NCBI GenBank assembly: GCA_002382445.1
Contig: DGAQ01000073.1
Span: 87,449 to 151,448, forward strand
Direction of reading: 5' to 3'
Length of the DNA: 64,000 nt
Source: Porticoccaceae bacterium UBA4026
Lineage (GTDB): Bacteria; Pseudomonadota; Gammaproteobacteria; Pseudomonadales; Porticoccaceae
The notes under the pieces are model-generated. The model ran no database searches, was not told where the DNA came from, and saw only the letters and a list, made by a program, of their open reading frames with translations. Positions 1-8,964 of this stretch are shown piece after piece. Each line of letters begins with the position of its first letter. Within the stretch, counting starts at the first letter, position 1. Both the position numbers and the translations under genes were made by a program.

Positions 1-389
1 AGGCCGCTAAACGAATGATTGAAGCGGGTGTTGGTGGTGCTATTGTCAATACGGCATCTATTCTTGGTCTGCGCGTTTCCTTTGGACAGTCTAGTTACTC
101 CGCTTCGAAGGCGGCCGTTGTACAGTTGACCAAATCTCTAGCGCTGGAGTGGGCCGGCAAAGGGATTCGTGTCAACGCACTCTGCCCTGGCTACTTTTTA
201 ACTGAAATGACAGAAGCGGTATTTGCGTCTCCTGAGAGTCAGTCCTATCTCACCTCGTCGCCTGCTCGCCGTGCTGGTGCTATGGACGAGATAACGGGAC
301 CATTTTTGCTGTTGGCCAGCGATGCGGGTTCTTATCTGCATGGTGTTGCATTGCCTGTTGATGGCGGGCAATCTATTGGTAATATGTAA
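1..389 (+). CDS. Short-chain dehydrogenase/reductase, C-terminal part (cut by window edge)
   Basis: This is the C-terminal half of a classical SDR oxidoreductase, an NAD(P)H-dependent enzyme acting on an alcohol or ketone that cannot be named. The reading frame is open to the left edge, so the N-terminal Rossmann glycine motif lies outside the window. Counting from the first visible Met (position 15), catalytic Ser15, Tyr28 and Lys32 (YSASK) are present, followed by the RVNALCPG stretch and the usual DGG ending. It ends 30 bases before pdxH on the same strand, so the two may be co-transcribed. The family is certain; the substrate is unknown. Confidence 0.85.
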   Translation, partial: AAKRMIEAGVGGAIVNTASILGLRVSFGQSSYSASKAAVVQLTKSLALEWAGKGIRVNALCPGYFLTEMTEAVFASPESQSYLTSSPARRAGAMDEITGPFLLLASDAGSYLHGVALPVDGGQSIGNM

Positions 390-419
390 GACTGTTTTAA
401 GGTTGCGGATGGAAATACT

Positions 420-1055
420 ATGAGCCTTCAAGATAATCGACGCGAGTATGATTACGGGAAACTGTCTCGTGAGTCCTTGCTGGATGACCCATTTACTCAG
501 TTTAACCTGTGGATGGCGCAGGCTCTTGAGTCCGGTATTGTTGACCCTACCGCGATGAGTGTCGCTACAGTTGATAGTGATGGTAAGCCTTGGCAGCGCA
601 TGGTGCTGTTAAAAGGGTTGGATGAGCGTGGTTTTGTTTTTTACACCAATTTGGGTAGCCGAAAAGCAACGGATATTATGTCTAACCCTCAGGTGAGCCT
701 TCAGTTTCCTTGGTTGCAGTTGGATCGGCAGGTGATAGTGGGTGGGATGGCAGAGCTTTTGTCAGATAAGGAGGTCAGTGACTATTTTCAGAGTCGACCA
801 ACATCAAGCCAACTCGCCGCTTGGGCGTCAAAGCAAAGCAGCCCTATCGCCTCACGCGAGGCGCTGGAAGCCCAGTTCGAAGCCGTGCAACAACGTTTTG
901 GTTGTGGAGAGATTCCTTTGCCAGAGTTTTGGGGTGGCTATAGGGTAGTTCCTAGCGAATTTGAGTTTTGGCAGGGCGGTGAAAATCGCCTTCATGACCG
1001 CTTTTCATTCCAGCGCAATGGAGATAGCTGGAATATCTCACGGTTGTCTCCCTAA
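420..1055 (+). CDS. pdxH: Pyridoxamine/pyridoxine 5'-phosphate oxidase
   Basis: FMN-dependent oxidase making pyridoxal 5'-phosphate from pyridoxine or pyridoxamine phosphate, the last step of vitamin B6 synthesis and salvage; cytosolic homodimer. The 211-residue length is normal. The N-terminal half carries the flavin-binding split barrel (RMVLLKGLDERGFVFYTN region), and the C-terminal dimerisation part (WGGYRVVPSEFEFWQG to the terminal RLSP) is characteristic. It follows the SDR gene closely. Its stop codon overlaps the end of greB on the other strand by 4 bases, so no separate terminator fits between them. The pdxJ gene that normally sits beside recO is absent from that locus here (see findings). 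Confidence 0.96.
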   Translation: MSLQDNRREYDYGKLSRESLLDDPFTQFNLWMAQALESGIVDPTAMSVATVDSDGKPWQRMVLLKGLDERGFVFYTNLGSRKATDIMSNPQVSLQFPWLQLDRQVIVGGMAELLSDKEVSDYFQSRPTSSQLAAWASKQSSPIASREALEAQFEAVQQRFGCGEIPLPEFWGGYRVVPSEFEFWQGGENRLHDRFSFQRNGDSWNISRLSP

Positions 1056-1567
1056 GTGTTGGGCGGCTCGTAAGTGATGGCTGTAATAATGAAATGACGT
1101 TGTCCGGCAGGAGTTTCTACTGTTACTTGATTATCTAAGCACTTTCCTACTAGCGCCTTAGCCATGGGTGAATCAATGCTAATCCAGTTAAGGGATGGAT
1201 CTATTTCATCAGAGCCCACCAGCCTAAAAGTTTGCGGCAGACTATTTCCCTGTTCATCTTCAACGGTCACCCAGGCGGCAAAGAATACCCTCGATGGATC
1301 CCTCGGTTTATCTTCAATAATCTTGGCATTTTCTAAGCGTTTAGTTAGGTAGCGTACTCGGCTATCAATTTCACGCAGGCGTCGCTTGCCGTAGATGTAG
1401 TCACCATTTTCAGAGCGATCTCCGTTCTTTGCAGCCTCATGAACCACCTGGGTAACCTGGGGGCGCTCGATCTTCCAAAGTTGTCGAAGCTCGGCGCGCA
1501 TATCGGCAGCACCTTGGGAGGTTATATATGGCGAGCTCCTGGGGCTGGGTGGGCGATAACGAGACAT
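1052..1567 (-). CDS. greB: Transcription elongation factor GreB
   Basis: Binds the RNA polymerase secondary channel and stimulates cleavage of backtracked transcripts. The 171-residue protein has the N-terminal antiparallel coiled coil with the acidic tip (GDRSENGDYIYGKRR region) and a C-terminal FKBP-like domain containing the SPMAKALVGK segment. The tip sequence and the extended basic N-terminus fit GreB rather than GreA. It lies 3 bases after the S9 peptidase gene on the minus strand, so co-transcription is likely. The 3' end overlaps pdxH convergently by 4 bases. Confidence 0.93.
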   Translation of the reverse strand: MSRYRPPSPRSSPYITSQGAADMRAELRQLWKIERPQVTQVVHEAAKNGDRSENGDYIYGKRRLREIDSRVRYLTKRLENAKIIEDKPRDPSRVFFAAWVTVEDEQGNSLPQTFRLVGSDEIDPSLNWISIDSPMAKALVGKCLDNQVTVETPAGQRHFIITAITYEPPNT

Positions 1568-1570
1568 TAC

Positions 1571-3499
1571 TTAATTGGCCTCGGTAAGGTTAAACACGTC
1601 TTGATAAAAGTGTAGTTCGGATTCCATAGCGCGAATGATATTGTCGGCTTTTCTAAATCCATGCCCCTCATCATCAAAGGTCACATGAGCGACTTTAATT
1701 CCCTTGCTTTGCAATAGATTAACCATCATCTCTGCCTGATTGGGCGGAACAACCTTATCTTCAAGTCCCTGCAAAAAGATCACAGGGCAGTTCAGGCCAT
1801 CGATATGGTTTATCGGTGATCTTTCAATATAGATATCTTTTCGTTCAGGATAGGGGCCTATCAAGCTATCCAAATAACGAGATTCAAATTTGTGAGTGTC
1901 CTTGGCCAGAGTTTCAAGATCACCAATACCGTACAGGCTTGCTCCTGCTTTAAAGGTGTCGGTAAAGGTCAGCGCTGAAAGTACGGTGTACCCGCCAGCA
2001 CTTCCCCCTCGGATAATACAGCGCTCGGGGTCAATTTGCCCTAGGCTTGCAAGATAGCGTATGGCGTATTGGGTATCTTCAACATCGGCAAGTCCCCAGG
2101 CACCCACCAAACCTTGACGATAGTGACGGCCAAAACCCGTGCTACCCCGATAGTTAATGTCCACTACAGCAAAACCACGGTTCGTCCAATATTGTATCTT
2201 AAGGTTTAAGCTACTCTGTGTGGCGCCCGTTGGCCCACCATGACATATAGCGATGACTAGCGGTAAGTCGTCGTCATGCCCGCGAAAATGACTGTTGGCC
2301 GGCGGGTAAAAGAAAGCATGCACTTTTTGATTGTTAGCACTGGGAAAAAAGACCGATTCCGGCTCAGATAACTCGCTGTTATCTATCGGCAGTAAGGCTG
2401 GCGCATAAACCTTATTTAGTGTGCTGTCCAAAGAAAAGCTAATCAATTCTGTTGATAGTCCTGGGGCACCAGCCATCATAAACAAATTGCCATGATGGGT
2501 GCAGATACTATTCATATTACTGTAACAGCAGTCGATCTTAGCCAGTTTTTGAGCGGGTATGTCAATAAATCCGGCAAACCAAATCCCGGATTTAGTCCAT
2601 GTGCAGCCTATGGTTTGACTGTCAATAAAATCGTAGGTTGATGCTCCTAATTGCCATAGAGGTGCGCCAAATTCCGCCTCCATAGGGAGTACCGTTTCTC
2701 GGTGCCCCTCTCTGAAGCGGCAGATATTCCACCAATTATCTCTGTCGGACACGAAATACAGAAGATTGTCTGGTGACCACTGGGGTTGGAAAACAGCCTC
2801 GTCTTGGTTTGCGCCTGCTACTAGATATTTGTTCGTTAGCCGCGTGCCGCTAATGGATGCTTGCCACAGCTGCGTATTATCCCAAGGCATGTGGGGGTGT
2901 CGCCATTCAATCCAGCAGATCATCGTTTTGTCGGGGCTGAGGCACGGATAGGCATAGAAGTCAGCCCCTGAAACCAAGGGCTCCACCTCAGGTTGCTCTT
3001 GATCTAAGGCAATACTGGCGATGTAGTTAGTCGGCTCTCGGCCCTCAGTATGCTCCTCACAAACGGCGATCAGACGATGATTACTTGTATCCGCAACAAG
3101 GTCGGCAAAGCGAAAAGGTCCTTCAGGACTTATCGGCGAGGGGCTACTAGGAAAATCTAAATCGAGCTGATAAATACGTTGATCTAGGCCGTTCACAAAA
3201 TAGAGCTTTTGGTCGGATACTGTATAGGCCATTCCGCCGTACTCGTGTACTTTACTATTGCAACTGTACCGAGTTGGCAAAAGGTCTCTGATCGTTCCAT
3301 CTAAAGTCTGGCACATAATGACATTGCGGCCGGCTTCCCAGGGACGGTTTTCCACCCAAAATAGTGTATTTCCACTGGATTGAAGGTGATTGAGTCCAGG
3401 TGCGGCGCGAGTAATCATCTCTGCGCTAATTTTTGATGGCCAGCTACCGAAGGGCTTTATCGCCTTGGGGGTTATGGCTTTAGTAATATCAATGTCCAA
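1571..3499 (-). CDS. S9 family (prolyl oligopeptidase-like) serine peptidase
   Basis: A 642-residue alpha/beta-hydrolase peptidase with an N-terminal beta-propeller (about residues 40-390) and a C-terminal catalytic domain. Ser500 lies in GGSAGG, and Asp581 (LEDKVVPP) and His613 (EGHGF) complete the triad. This is the dipeptidyl/acylaminoacyl-peptidase type; no signal peptide is visible, so it is probably cytosolic. The start is a TTG preceded at good spacing by AGGAGG, which lies inside the last codons of the upstream SUI1 gene, suggesting coupled translation. Exact substrate cannot be told. Confidence 0.9.
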   Translation of the reverse strand: MDIDITKAITPKAIKPFGSWPSKISAEMITRAAPGLNHLQSSGNTLFWVENRPWEAGRNVIMCQTLDGTIRDLLPTRYSCNSKVHEYGGMAYTVSDQKLYFVNGLDQRIYQLDLDFPSSPSPISPEGPFRFADLVADTSNHRLIAVCEEHTEGREPTNYIASIALDQEQPEVEPLVSGADFYAYPCLSPDKTMICWIEWRHPHMPWDNTQLWQASISGTRLTNKYLVAGANQDEAVFQPQWSPDNLLYFVSDRDNWWNICRFREGHRETVLPMEAEFGAPLWQLGASTYDFIDSQTIGCTWTKSGIWFAGFIDIPAQKLAKIDCCYSNMNSICTHHGNLFMMAGAPGLSTELISFSLDSTLNKVYAPALLPIDNSELSEPESVFFPSANNQKVHAFFYPPANSHFRGHDDDLPLVIAICHGGPTGATQSSLNLKIQYWTNRGFAVVDINYRGSTGFGRHYRQGLVGAWGLADVEDTQYAIRYLASLGQIDPERCIIRGGSAGGYTVLSALTFTDTFKAGASLYGIGDLETLAKDTHKFESRYLDSLIGPYPERKDIYIERSPINHIDGLNCPVIFLQGLEDKVVPPNQAEMMVNLLQSKGIKVAHVTFDDEGHGFRKADNIIRAMESELHFYQDVFNLTEAN

Positions 3500-3503
3500 T
3501 GGA

Positions 3504-3827
3504 TCAGCCTCCTGCTAATTTGACCTGGTGGCCGCGTTTTTCTAGTTCTTCCTTAAGTAAATCACGATGATCACCTTGGATCTCGATGACCCCTGATTTG
3601 ACTGTACCGCCAGTGGAACATTTTTGTTTTAACTGTTTTGCTAAGGCCTTCAATTCAGCTTCTGGTAATTCAATACCTGAAACAGTGGTAACCCCTTTAC
3701 CTTTGCGACCCTTGGTTTCGCGCCTAATGCGCACAGTGCCATCTCCTGAGAACGCCTGTGATTGCTCGCCTTCTTTAATACGGCCGACGTCGGTGGAATA
3801 GACTAATCGTGATTCTTTGTTAGCCAT
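3504..3827 (-). CDS. SUI1/YciH family translation initiation factor
   Basis: Bacterial homologue of eIF1, 107 residues from the ATG at 3827. The N-terminal region is basic and unstructured. The C-terminal SUI1 domain shows the GVTTVSGIELPE segment, the KQLKQKCSTGGTVK core and the GHQVKLAGG end. Family members can influence start-codon selection in vitro; the cellular role is unclear. The ATG overlaps the TGA of the upstream oxidoreductase (TGATG), a translational-coupling arrangement, so I prefer it to the TTG one codon earlier. The gene runs directly into the S9 peptidase gene. Confidence 0.92.
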   Translation of the reverse strand: MANKESRLVYSTDVGRIKEGEQSQAFSGDGTVRIRRETKGRKGKGVTTVSGIELPEAELKALAKQLKQKCSTGGTVKSGVIEIQGDHRDLLKEELEKRGHQVKLAGG

Positions 3828-4828
3828 CAATTAGTCTCTGTTATCAGCAGTAATTTACCAATATGTTTATTTGATTCCATTAGCTCATGAGCTTGATTGG
3901 CCTGTGTCAGAGAAAATCTGCTGTTAACAACGGGTGTGAACTTTCCCTGCGCAATTAATGGCCAAACCTGAGATTCAACGCCCTTGGCAATTCGTATTTT
4001 GTCATCCAGTGGTTGCGCCCTAAGAGTTGAACCGGTTAACACTATCTGTTTCAGCATTAGAGGCATTAGATCTATTTGAACTTTGGAGCCGCGTAAAAAA
4101 GCAATATTAACGATTCGTGCCTTTGGTGCGCAGACGGCAAAGTTTTGCTGAACATAGTCTCCTCCAACCATGTCTAGCACTACATTAACACCACCCACAG
4201 TGAGGTCGTTACAGATGTCGACAAAATTTTGCTCGCGGTAGTTGATAGCTTTGACCGCGCCTAGATTTTCGCAGACTCTACACTTTTCATCAGACCCCGC
4301 GGTGGCGATAACCTTAATACCCAATGCGCTGGCCATTTGAATGGCGGTGGTACCAATACCACTGGAACCGCCATGCACTAATAGCCATTCGTTGGGTTTT
4401 AATTGGCCTCGTTCAAAAAGGTTATGCCAAACCGTAAAGCAGGTTTCCGGCAGTGTCGCGGCATCTTCAAGGTCTAGACCATCAGGAATGGGTAGACACA
4501 GAGATGCTTCTGCCACGGCGTATTCAGCGTAACCACCTCCTGCGAGTAAAGCACATACCTGGTCACCTATTTTCCAGCGCGTGACCTCAGGGCCAGCAGC
4601 CACCACTGTGCCAGATACCTCAAGGCCAGGAATGTCTGACGCCCCAGGAGGGGCAGGATAAAAGCCGAGGCGCTGAAAAACATCGGGCCGATTAACCCCT
4701 GCTGCCGCGACTTTGATGAGCACTTGACGGTCATTTTGTGAGGGCATGGGGCGTGATACCGGCTGTAAAACGTCTGGACCACCGGGTTGTCTAATTTCGA
4801 TGCTGATTTGGTTGATGGGTAGGCTCAT
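3827..4828 (-). CDS. NAD(P)H quinone oxidoreductase, zinc-free MDR family
   Basis: Medium-chain dehydrogenase/reductase of the quinone-oxidoreductase (PIG3/QorA-like) group, 333 residues from the ATG at 4828. The GroES-like N-terminal domain is followed by the nucleotide-binding fold with GGSSGIGTTAIQMA. The zinc-ligand cysteines of alcohol dehydrogenases are missing, as expected. The ATG at 4828 is preferred over an upstream start at 4888 because an AAGAGG ribosome site lies 7 bases before it and the protein then starts like its relatives. It likely reduces quinones or enones with NADPH. It heads the run QOR-SUI1-S9 peptidase-greB. Confidence 0.9.
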   Translation of the reverse strand: MSLPINQISIEIRQPGGPDVLQPVSRPMPSQNDRQVLIKVAAAGVNRPDVFQRLGFYPAPPGASDIPGLEVSGTVVAAGPEVTRWKIGDQVCALLAGGGYAEYAVAEASLCLPIPDGLDLEDAATLPETCFTVWHNLFERGQLKPNEWLLVHGGSSGIGTTAIQMASALGIKVIATAGSDEKCRVCENLGAVKAINYREQNFVDICNDLTVGGVNVVLDMVGGDYVQQNFAVCAPKARIVNIAFLRGSKVQIDLMPLMLKQIVLTGSTLRAQPLDDKIRIAKGVESQVWPLIAQGKFTPVVNSRFSLTQANQAHELMESNKHIGKLLLITETN

Positions 4829-4907
4829 CAATGACCTCTTAGTGGTAAAGTTAGAGTTTAGCTGTAGATAGGGTCGTTTCTCAATCATCTAAACAAACCA
4901 TTATAGT

Positions 4908-5828
4908 TTAATGGCGTTCTGTTAGTTTTTTGGCCTTGCCCCACAATCGCCCATCGATTGCCGTGAGCCCTAAGCCAATGAACAGCATGCCAATAAAATA
5001 TTCGGCATGCAGCTTCTCATTTAGCACGAGCCAGCCAAGTAGACTGGCGGTGACGGGGACGAGAAAGGTAACCAACACGACGTTGGTGGCGCCGGAAGTG
5101 GCTAATATTCGGAAAAATAAAATATAGGCTAAGGCTGTTGAAAAAATAGCCAATGACAAAACCGCCAGCCAAACTTTTAAGCTTGGATTTGCCAACTGAT
5201 AAGGTTGTTCAATTAACAACGCCAAGGGCAGTAAAATAATGGTTGCTGCAGTCACCTGACCAACAACGGTGGAAAAAGGACTAATACCCATAGTTTTGAA
5301 TCGTCTACCATAGACGGTTCCAAATCCATAGGACGCGGCGGCGGCCATGATGGCGAATTGAGCGGTATTAGTGCCGGCATCTGACAGTGATGCTGGACCA
5401 ATTAATACCATCACACCGAGTAATCCAACGACTACCCCAGTGATTTTTGCGGGTGTCATGCGCTCGTCAGTTAATAGGGCGCCAGCAATAAGGACGGTAA
5501 ATAAGGGTGTTGTAGCATTGATTATGGAAGCTAAGCCAGATGAGATATGGGTTTGACCCCAAACAATAAGAGAGAAGGGGATGGCGTTATTGAGTAACCC
5601 CAAGACAAAAAACGATCGCCACAATTTAAGGGATTTAGGTACCTCATACCCAGCGACAAGTAAGATGATCCATAATGTCGCGGAAGCCAGGCCAACTCTC
5701 ATTGTCACAATCGTTAATGGAGGTAATTCGGATACCGCCACCGCGATAAAAAAGAATGACCCACCCCATAGGAAAGATAACAGCAGTAACATTAACCAGT
5801 CTTTAGGCGACATTGTCTGGTTGATCAT
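4908..5828 (-). CDS. EamA/DMT-superfamily transporter
   Basis: Inner-membrane drug/metabolite transporter of 306 residues with ten predicted helices in two EamA repeats (about 10-140 and 155-295). Typical features are the WGGSFFFIA start of helix 1 and the GLLNNAIPFSLIVWGQ segment in the first half. Family members export amino acids or metabolites, but the substrate cannot be inferred. It lies 80 bases upstream of the quinone oxidoreductase on the same strand. A second, distinct EamA transporter is present at 18.5 kb. Confidence 0.9.
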   Translation of the reverse strand: MINQTMSPKDWLMLLLLSFLWGGSFFFIAVAVSELPPLTIVTMRVGLASATLWIILLVAGYEVPKSLKLWRSFFVLGLLNNAIPFSLIVWGQTHISSGLASIINATTPLFTVLIAGALLTDERMTPAKITGVVVGLLGVMVLIGPASLSDAGTNTAQFAIMAAAASYGFGTVYGRRFKTMGISPFSTVVGQVTAATIILLPLALLIEQPYQLANPSLKVWLAVLSLAIFSTALAYILFFRILATSGATNVVLVTFLVPVTASLLGWLVLNEKLHAEYFIGMLFIGLGLTAIDGRLWGKAKKLTERH

Positions 5829-6027
5829 TGCAGGGCTTCCAAAATTATTAGTTGGTTTTAATAGGGAGTAAGGTTTAGGTGCAATACTAACATTGTCCGA
5901 TAGGCTAAACGATCTCTAATCTAGCCGCTTATTCGATTTTAAGACTGAATGGATAAAGATAAGGGAATAGTTTAATTGCACATTACTGCCTACAATGTGT
6001 CTATCTAATTATACCAAGGCGAGCATT

Positions 6028-6855
6028 ATGGTTGAAGCATCCTTGAGAGAGAAAACGTACCAGGTTATTTTTGGAACGGATACGCCCGCTGGGCAGAAAT
6101 TTGATATAGCCTTGATCTATGTCATTTTGCTTAGTGTGCTTGCAATCGTTCTGGATTCGATCGAATCCGTTAACGGCCAGTATGGTCTGTGGTTGTTTCG
6201 CTTGGAATGGTTTTTTACGTTGTTATTTTCTGTTGAATATTTGCTGAGAATCTACTCGTCGCCTAAGCCTTTACATTACATGTTTAGTTTTTATGGCCTG
6301 GTAGATTTGCTGTCTATCGTGCCGACTTACCTAGCGCTTATCGTGCCGGGTGCTAATTATTGGCTGGTGATACGTTTATTAAGAGTGCTTAGAATATTCA
6401 GAGTATTTAAGCTAGTACGTTATCTGTCTGAGGCCAATATATTACTGCGCTCAATGTATGCGGCACGACGTAAAGTGCTGGTTTTCTTTGTGGTTGTTTT
6501 GGTTCTTAGTGTGATTTTTGGCAGTTTGATGTTTTTGGTTGAAGGGCCTGGTAATGGCTTTACTAGTATTCCCCGCAGTATTTACTGGACTATTGTGACT
6601 ATCACCACTGTTGGCTATGGCGACATTACTCCGCAAACACCCGTTGGGCAGATTTTATCGACCATAATCATGCTGACGGGCTATAGCATTATTGCTATTC
6701 CCACGGGTATTTTTACCGCCGAAATCGCTCGTGAGATGCACTCTGAAATTAACAATCGCCAATGCAATGTATGCGATCGCAGGGGTCATCATCGAGACGC
6801 TGAGTACTGTCATCAGTGCGGTGTAACCTTGCCCGAAAGGCTTGTCGAGAATTAA
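6028..6855 (+). CDS. Voltage-gated-type potassium channel with C-terminal zinc ribbon
   Basis: Six-helix ion channel subunit, 275 residues from the ATG at 6028, chosen because AAGG precedes it whereas the ATG at 5995 has no ribosome site. The S4-like segment has regularly spaced arginines (RLLRVLRIFRVFKLVR). The pore carries TTVGYGD, the K+ selectivity filter. After S6 the cytoplasmic tail ends in two CxxC pairs (CNVC and CHQC, 11 residues apart), a probable zinc ribbon. Tetrameric inner-membrane K+ channel is the likely role; gating by the tail is inference. The 3' end overlaps comM convergently by 4 bases. Confidence 0.92.
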   Translation: MVEASLREKTYQVIFGTDTPAGQKFDIALIYVILLSVLAIVLDSIESVNGQYGLWLFRLEWFFTLLFSVEYLLRIYSSPKPLHYMFSFYGLVDLLSIVPTYLALIVPGANYWLVIRLLRVLRIFRVFKLVRYLSEANILLRSMYAARRKVLVFFVVVLVLSVIFGSLMFLVEGPGNGFTSIPRSIYWTIVTITTVGYGDITPQTPVGQILSTIIMLTGYSIIAIPTGIFTAEIAREMHSEINNRQCNVCDRRGHHRDAEYCHQCGVTLPERLVEN

Positions 6856-8360
6856 TCGCTAGCTCTCCTATCCATTGTTGAGCGATAGCTCAAGGCTTCT
6901 TGGTAATGAGGTATTTCTGGATAGCTAATCTTCTCTAGGTCTGCGAGGGTTCTAGCAACTTTTAGAACGCGGTAAAAGCCTCGAGTAGATAAAGCGAATT
7001 GATCAATTGCCTGGTTCATCAAAGACTTTTGTTCTTTGTTTAAGGGGCATACTTCTCGAAGCTCTTGGCTACTTAAGTCTGCATTGATTTTCCCTTGCCT
7101 TTCTATTTGCAAGTAGCGTGCGGCGCAGACTCTGGTCTGTATCTGCTGGTTAGTTTCGCCTTTGGCGATCGTCTCTTGGCTCAATAACTGATGGTTGGTA
7201 ATGGCAGAGACCTGTACTTGTAAATCAATGCGGTCTAATAGGGGACCTGAAATTTTATTTTGATAGCGAGTAATCTGATCTAGGGGGCACACACAGCGGT
7301 TTGAGCCGAGGTGCCCACAAGGGCATGGATTCATGGCTGCGATAAGCTGAAATTTTGCCGGATATAGAGTTTGGGCGTTAACCCTAGATATCATTATCTG
7401 ACCAGACTCTAAAGGCTCTCTCAGTACTTCTAAAACATTTCTGGAAAACTCAGGTAGCTCATCGAGGAATAATACCCCATGGTGCGCTAAAGAGATTTCG
7501 CCAGGCTTTGGGATACCTCCGCCTCCTACCAGCGCTGCCGCTGAGGCTGTATGGTGAGGTGATCTAAATGGCCGAAGCCAAATATTTTGACGTAGACCTT
7601 TCCCAGCGACTGAGTGTATCGAGGCCACTTCGAGGGCTTCTTGATTCGACAGCGGAGGTAGAATGCCTGCCAGGCGGCTAGCAAGCATGGTTTTACCCGT
7701 TCCTGGGGGTCCGTAGAAAAGTAGATGATGACCACCCGTGGCGGCTATCTCCATGGCACGTTTTGCGTGTTGCTGGCCGATAATGTCACTCAATTCCTCG
7801 GTCGACTCAGTCAGTACCCGGTCTTCTCTCAACCATAACTCTATAGTTTCCCGACCATGGAGATGCGCGGAAACTTCCAGCAAATGATTGGCTGGCAAGA
7901 CGGCCAATGACTCCACTAGAGAGGCTTCGTGTGCGTTTTCCTTGGCAATAATCAACTGGTTGTCGGCTTCAGAGCATCGCTGAGCAGAAGGAAGAAGGGC
8001 GTCGACTGGACGAATATCGCCAGTTAGAGCTAATTCGCCAATAAATTCGTAATCCTTAACACGGTCGCTGGGCACCTGACCTGAGGCCACCAGGATACCA
8101 ATGGCGATAGCCAAATCAAAGCGGCTTCCTTGTTTGGGAATGTCCGCCGGCGCGAGGTTTACCGTAATGCGTCGAGCGGGAAATTCGAAGTGAGAATTAA
8201 TAATCGCACTGCGAACACGATCTTTACTTTCTTTGACGGAGGCTTCAGGTAATCCCACAATATTGAAGGCTGGAAGGCCGTTAGAGAGGTGGACCTCGAC
8301 TGATATTATGGGCGCTTCGATACCCAATTTGGCTCGACTTTTGATAACAGCAAGTGACAT
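6852..8360 (-). CDS. comM: ComM/YifB family Mg-chelatase-like AAA+ ATPase
   Basis: 502 residues: an N-terminal Lon-protease-like fold, a central AAA+ domain with Walker A GPPGTGKT and Walker B GVLFLDELPEF, and a C-terminal Mg-chelatase-type lid with the CPCG/CVCP cysteines. In Vibrio and Acinetobacter ComM is a hexameric branch-migration helicase that extends heteroduplexes during natural transformation; it is also found in species not known to be competent. A GGAGGT site lies 7 bases before the ATG. It follows ubiK on the minus strand, the common gammaproteobacterial arrangement. Confidence 0.94.
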   Translation of the reverse strand: MSLAVIKSRAKLGIEAPIISVEVHLSNGLPAFNIVGLPEASVKESKDRVRSAIINSHFEFPARRITVNLAPADIPKQGSRFDLAIAIGILVASGQVPSDRVKDYEFIGELALTGDIRPVDALLPSAQRCSEADNQLIIAKENAHEASLVESLAVLPANHLLEVSAHLHGRETIELWLREDRVLTESTEELSDIIGQQHAKRAMEIAATGGHHLLFYGPPGTGKTMLASRLAGILPPLSNQEALEVASIHSVAGKGLRQNIWLRPFRSPHHTASAAALVGGGGIPKPGEISLAHHGVLFLDELPEFSRNVLEVLREPLESGQIMISRVNAQTLYPAKFQLIAAMNPCPCGHLGSNRCVCPLDQITRYQNKISGPLLDRIDLQVQVSAITNHQLLSQETIAKGETNQQIQTRVCAARYLQIERQGKINADLSSQELREVCPLNKEQKSLMNQAIDQFALSTRGFYRVLKVARTLADLEKISYPEIPHYQEALSYRSTMDRRASD

Positions 8361-8410
8361 CTAACATACCTCCGTGTATGTGGTTTGTATTCCTTTGTAT
8401 TCACATTAAT

Positions 8411-8665
8411 CTATTTATCTTGATTGGTTAGCAGAGTTTCCAACTCAGTGAGTTGCTGCTCAAGCGTGTCAATTTTTTTCCGAGAGCGCAACAAAACCGC
8501 CTGTTGTGCATCGAATTCGTCACGAGACACTATATCTAATCCGTCGAGAGTTTTTGTCATTGCGGCGCGGAGCAATTGTTGCAGTTCTCCGTTAATCGAT
8601 TGAGCGCCAGAAAGGGCGTCAGTGAAATTGTTTTGAAACTGGTTGTATAGATCGTCTGAGTTCAT
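8411..8665 (-). CDS. ubiK: UbiK (BMFP/YqiC) ubiquinone biosynthesis accessory factor
   Basis: An 84-residue protein whose C-terminal half (from EFDAQQAVLLRSR) is a predicted coiled coil with leucine heptads, preceded by an amphipathic helix. This is the layout of UbiK, which binds UbiJ and helps the aerobic Ubi complex handle hydrophobic intermediates. It sits upstream of comM. The opposite side is the nitrogen-regulated torF promoter region, so the two transcripts diverge. Confidence 0.9.
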   Translation of the reverse strand: MNSDDLYNQFQNNFTDALSGAQSINGELQQLLRAAMTKTLDGLDIVSRDEFDAQQAVLLRSRKKIDTLEQQLTELETLLTNQDK

Positions 8666-8801
8666 TTAGTTACTCCGCAGTGAATCCTATTATTCAGTGT
8701 TTGATTGTTTCTGTCAGTTTTTTCTGTGTTAACAGGCGCTTTTGTAACAACCGTTGTTTTTCCCAATCTGGTGCACTAGGGATCACAGTCAAATGAGGAT
8801 G

Positions 8802-8818
8802 CGCACCAAAATGACGCA
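8802..8818 (+). promoter_or_regulatory. Putative NtrC (NRI) binding site
   Basis: CGCACCAAAATGACGCA closely resembles the dyad NtrC consensus TGCACCA-N4-TGGTGCA, with the left half nearly perfect and the right half imperfect. It lies about 52 bases upstream of the sigma-54 promoter. A further half-site, TGGTGCA, occurs at 8769-8775. The position and the glnK-amtB genes downstream support nitrogen control; binding is inferred. Confidence 0.6.
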
Positions 8819-8869
8819 AAGAGCTTCTTTACCGCCAACAAATCACTGTTGATATAGATCTTTGGTAGT

Positions 8870-8885
8870 TGGCACGTAATATGCA
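8870..8885 (+). promoter_or_regulatory. Sigma-54 promoter of the torF-glnK-amtB operon
   Basis: TGGCACGTAATATGCA matches the -24/-12 consensus TGGCACG-N4-TTGCW with one mismatch, including the invariant GG and GC at correct spacing. Transcription should begin near 8895, some 70 bases before the porin ATG. Together with the upstream NtrC-like site this predicts activation under nitrogen limitation. The remainder of the 8666-8964 gap holds nothing else I recognise. Confidence 0.85.
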
Positions 8886-8964
8886 TTGCTAAAGATACCT
8901 GTAGAAAGGCGAAATATAAATTTTTTATTTTTTAATGACCATAACTGTCTTGGGAGACGAGTAA

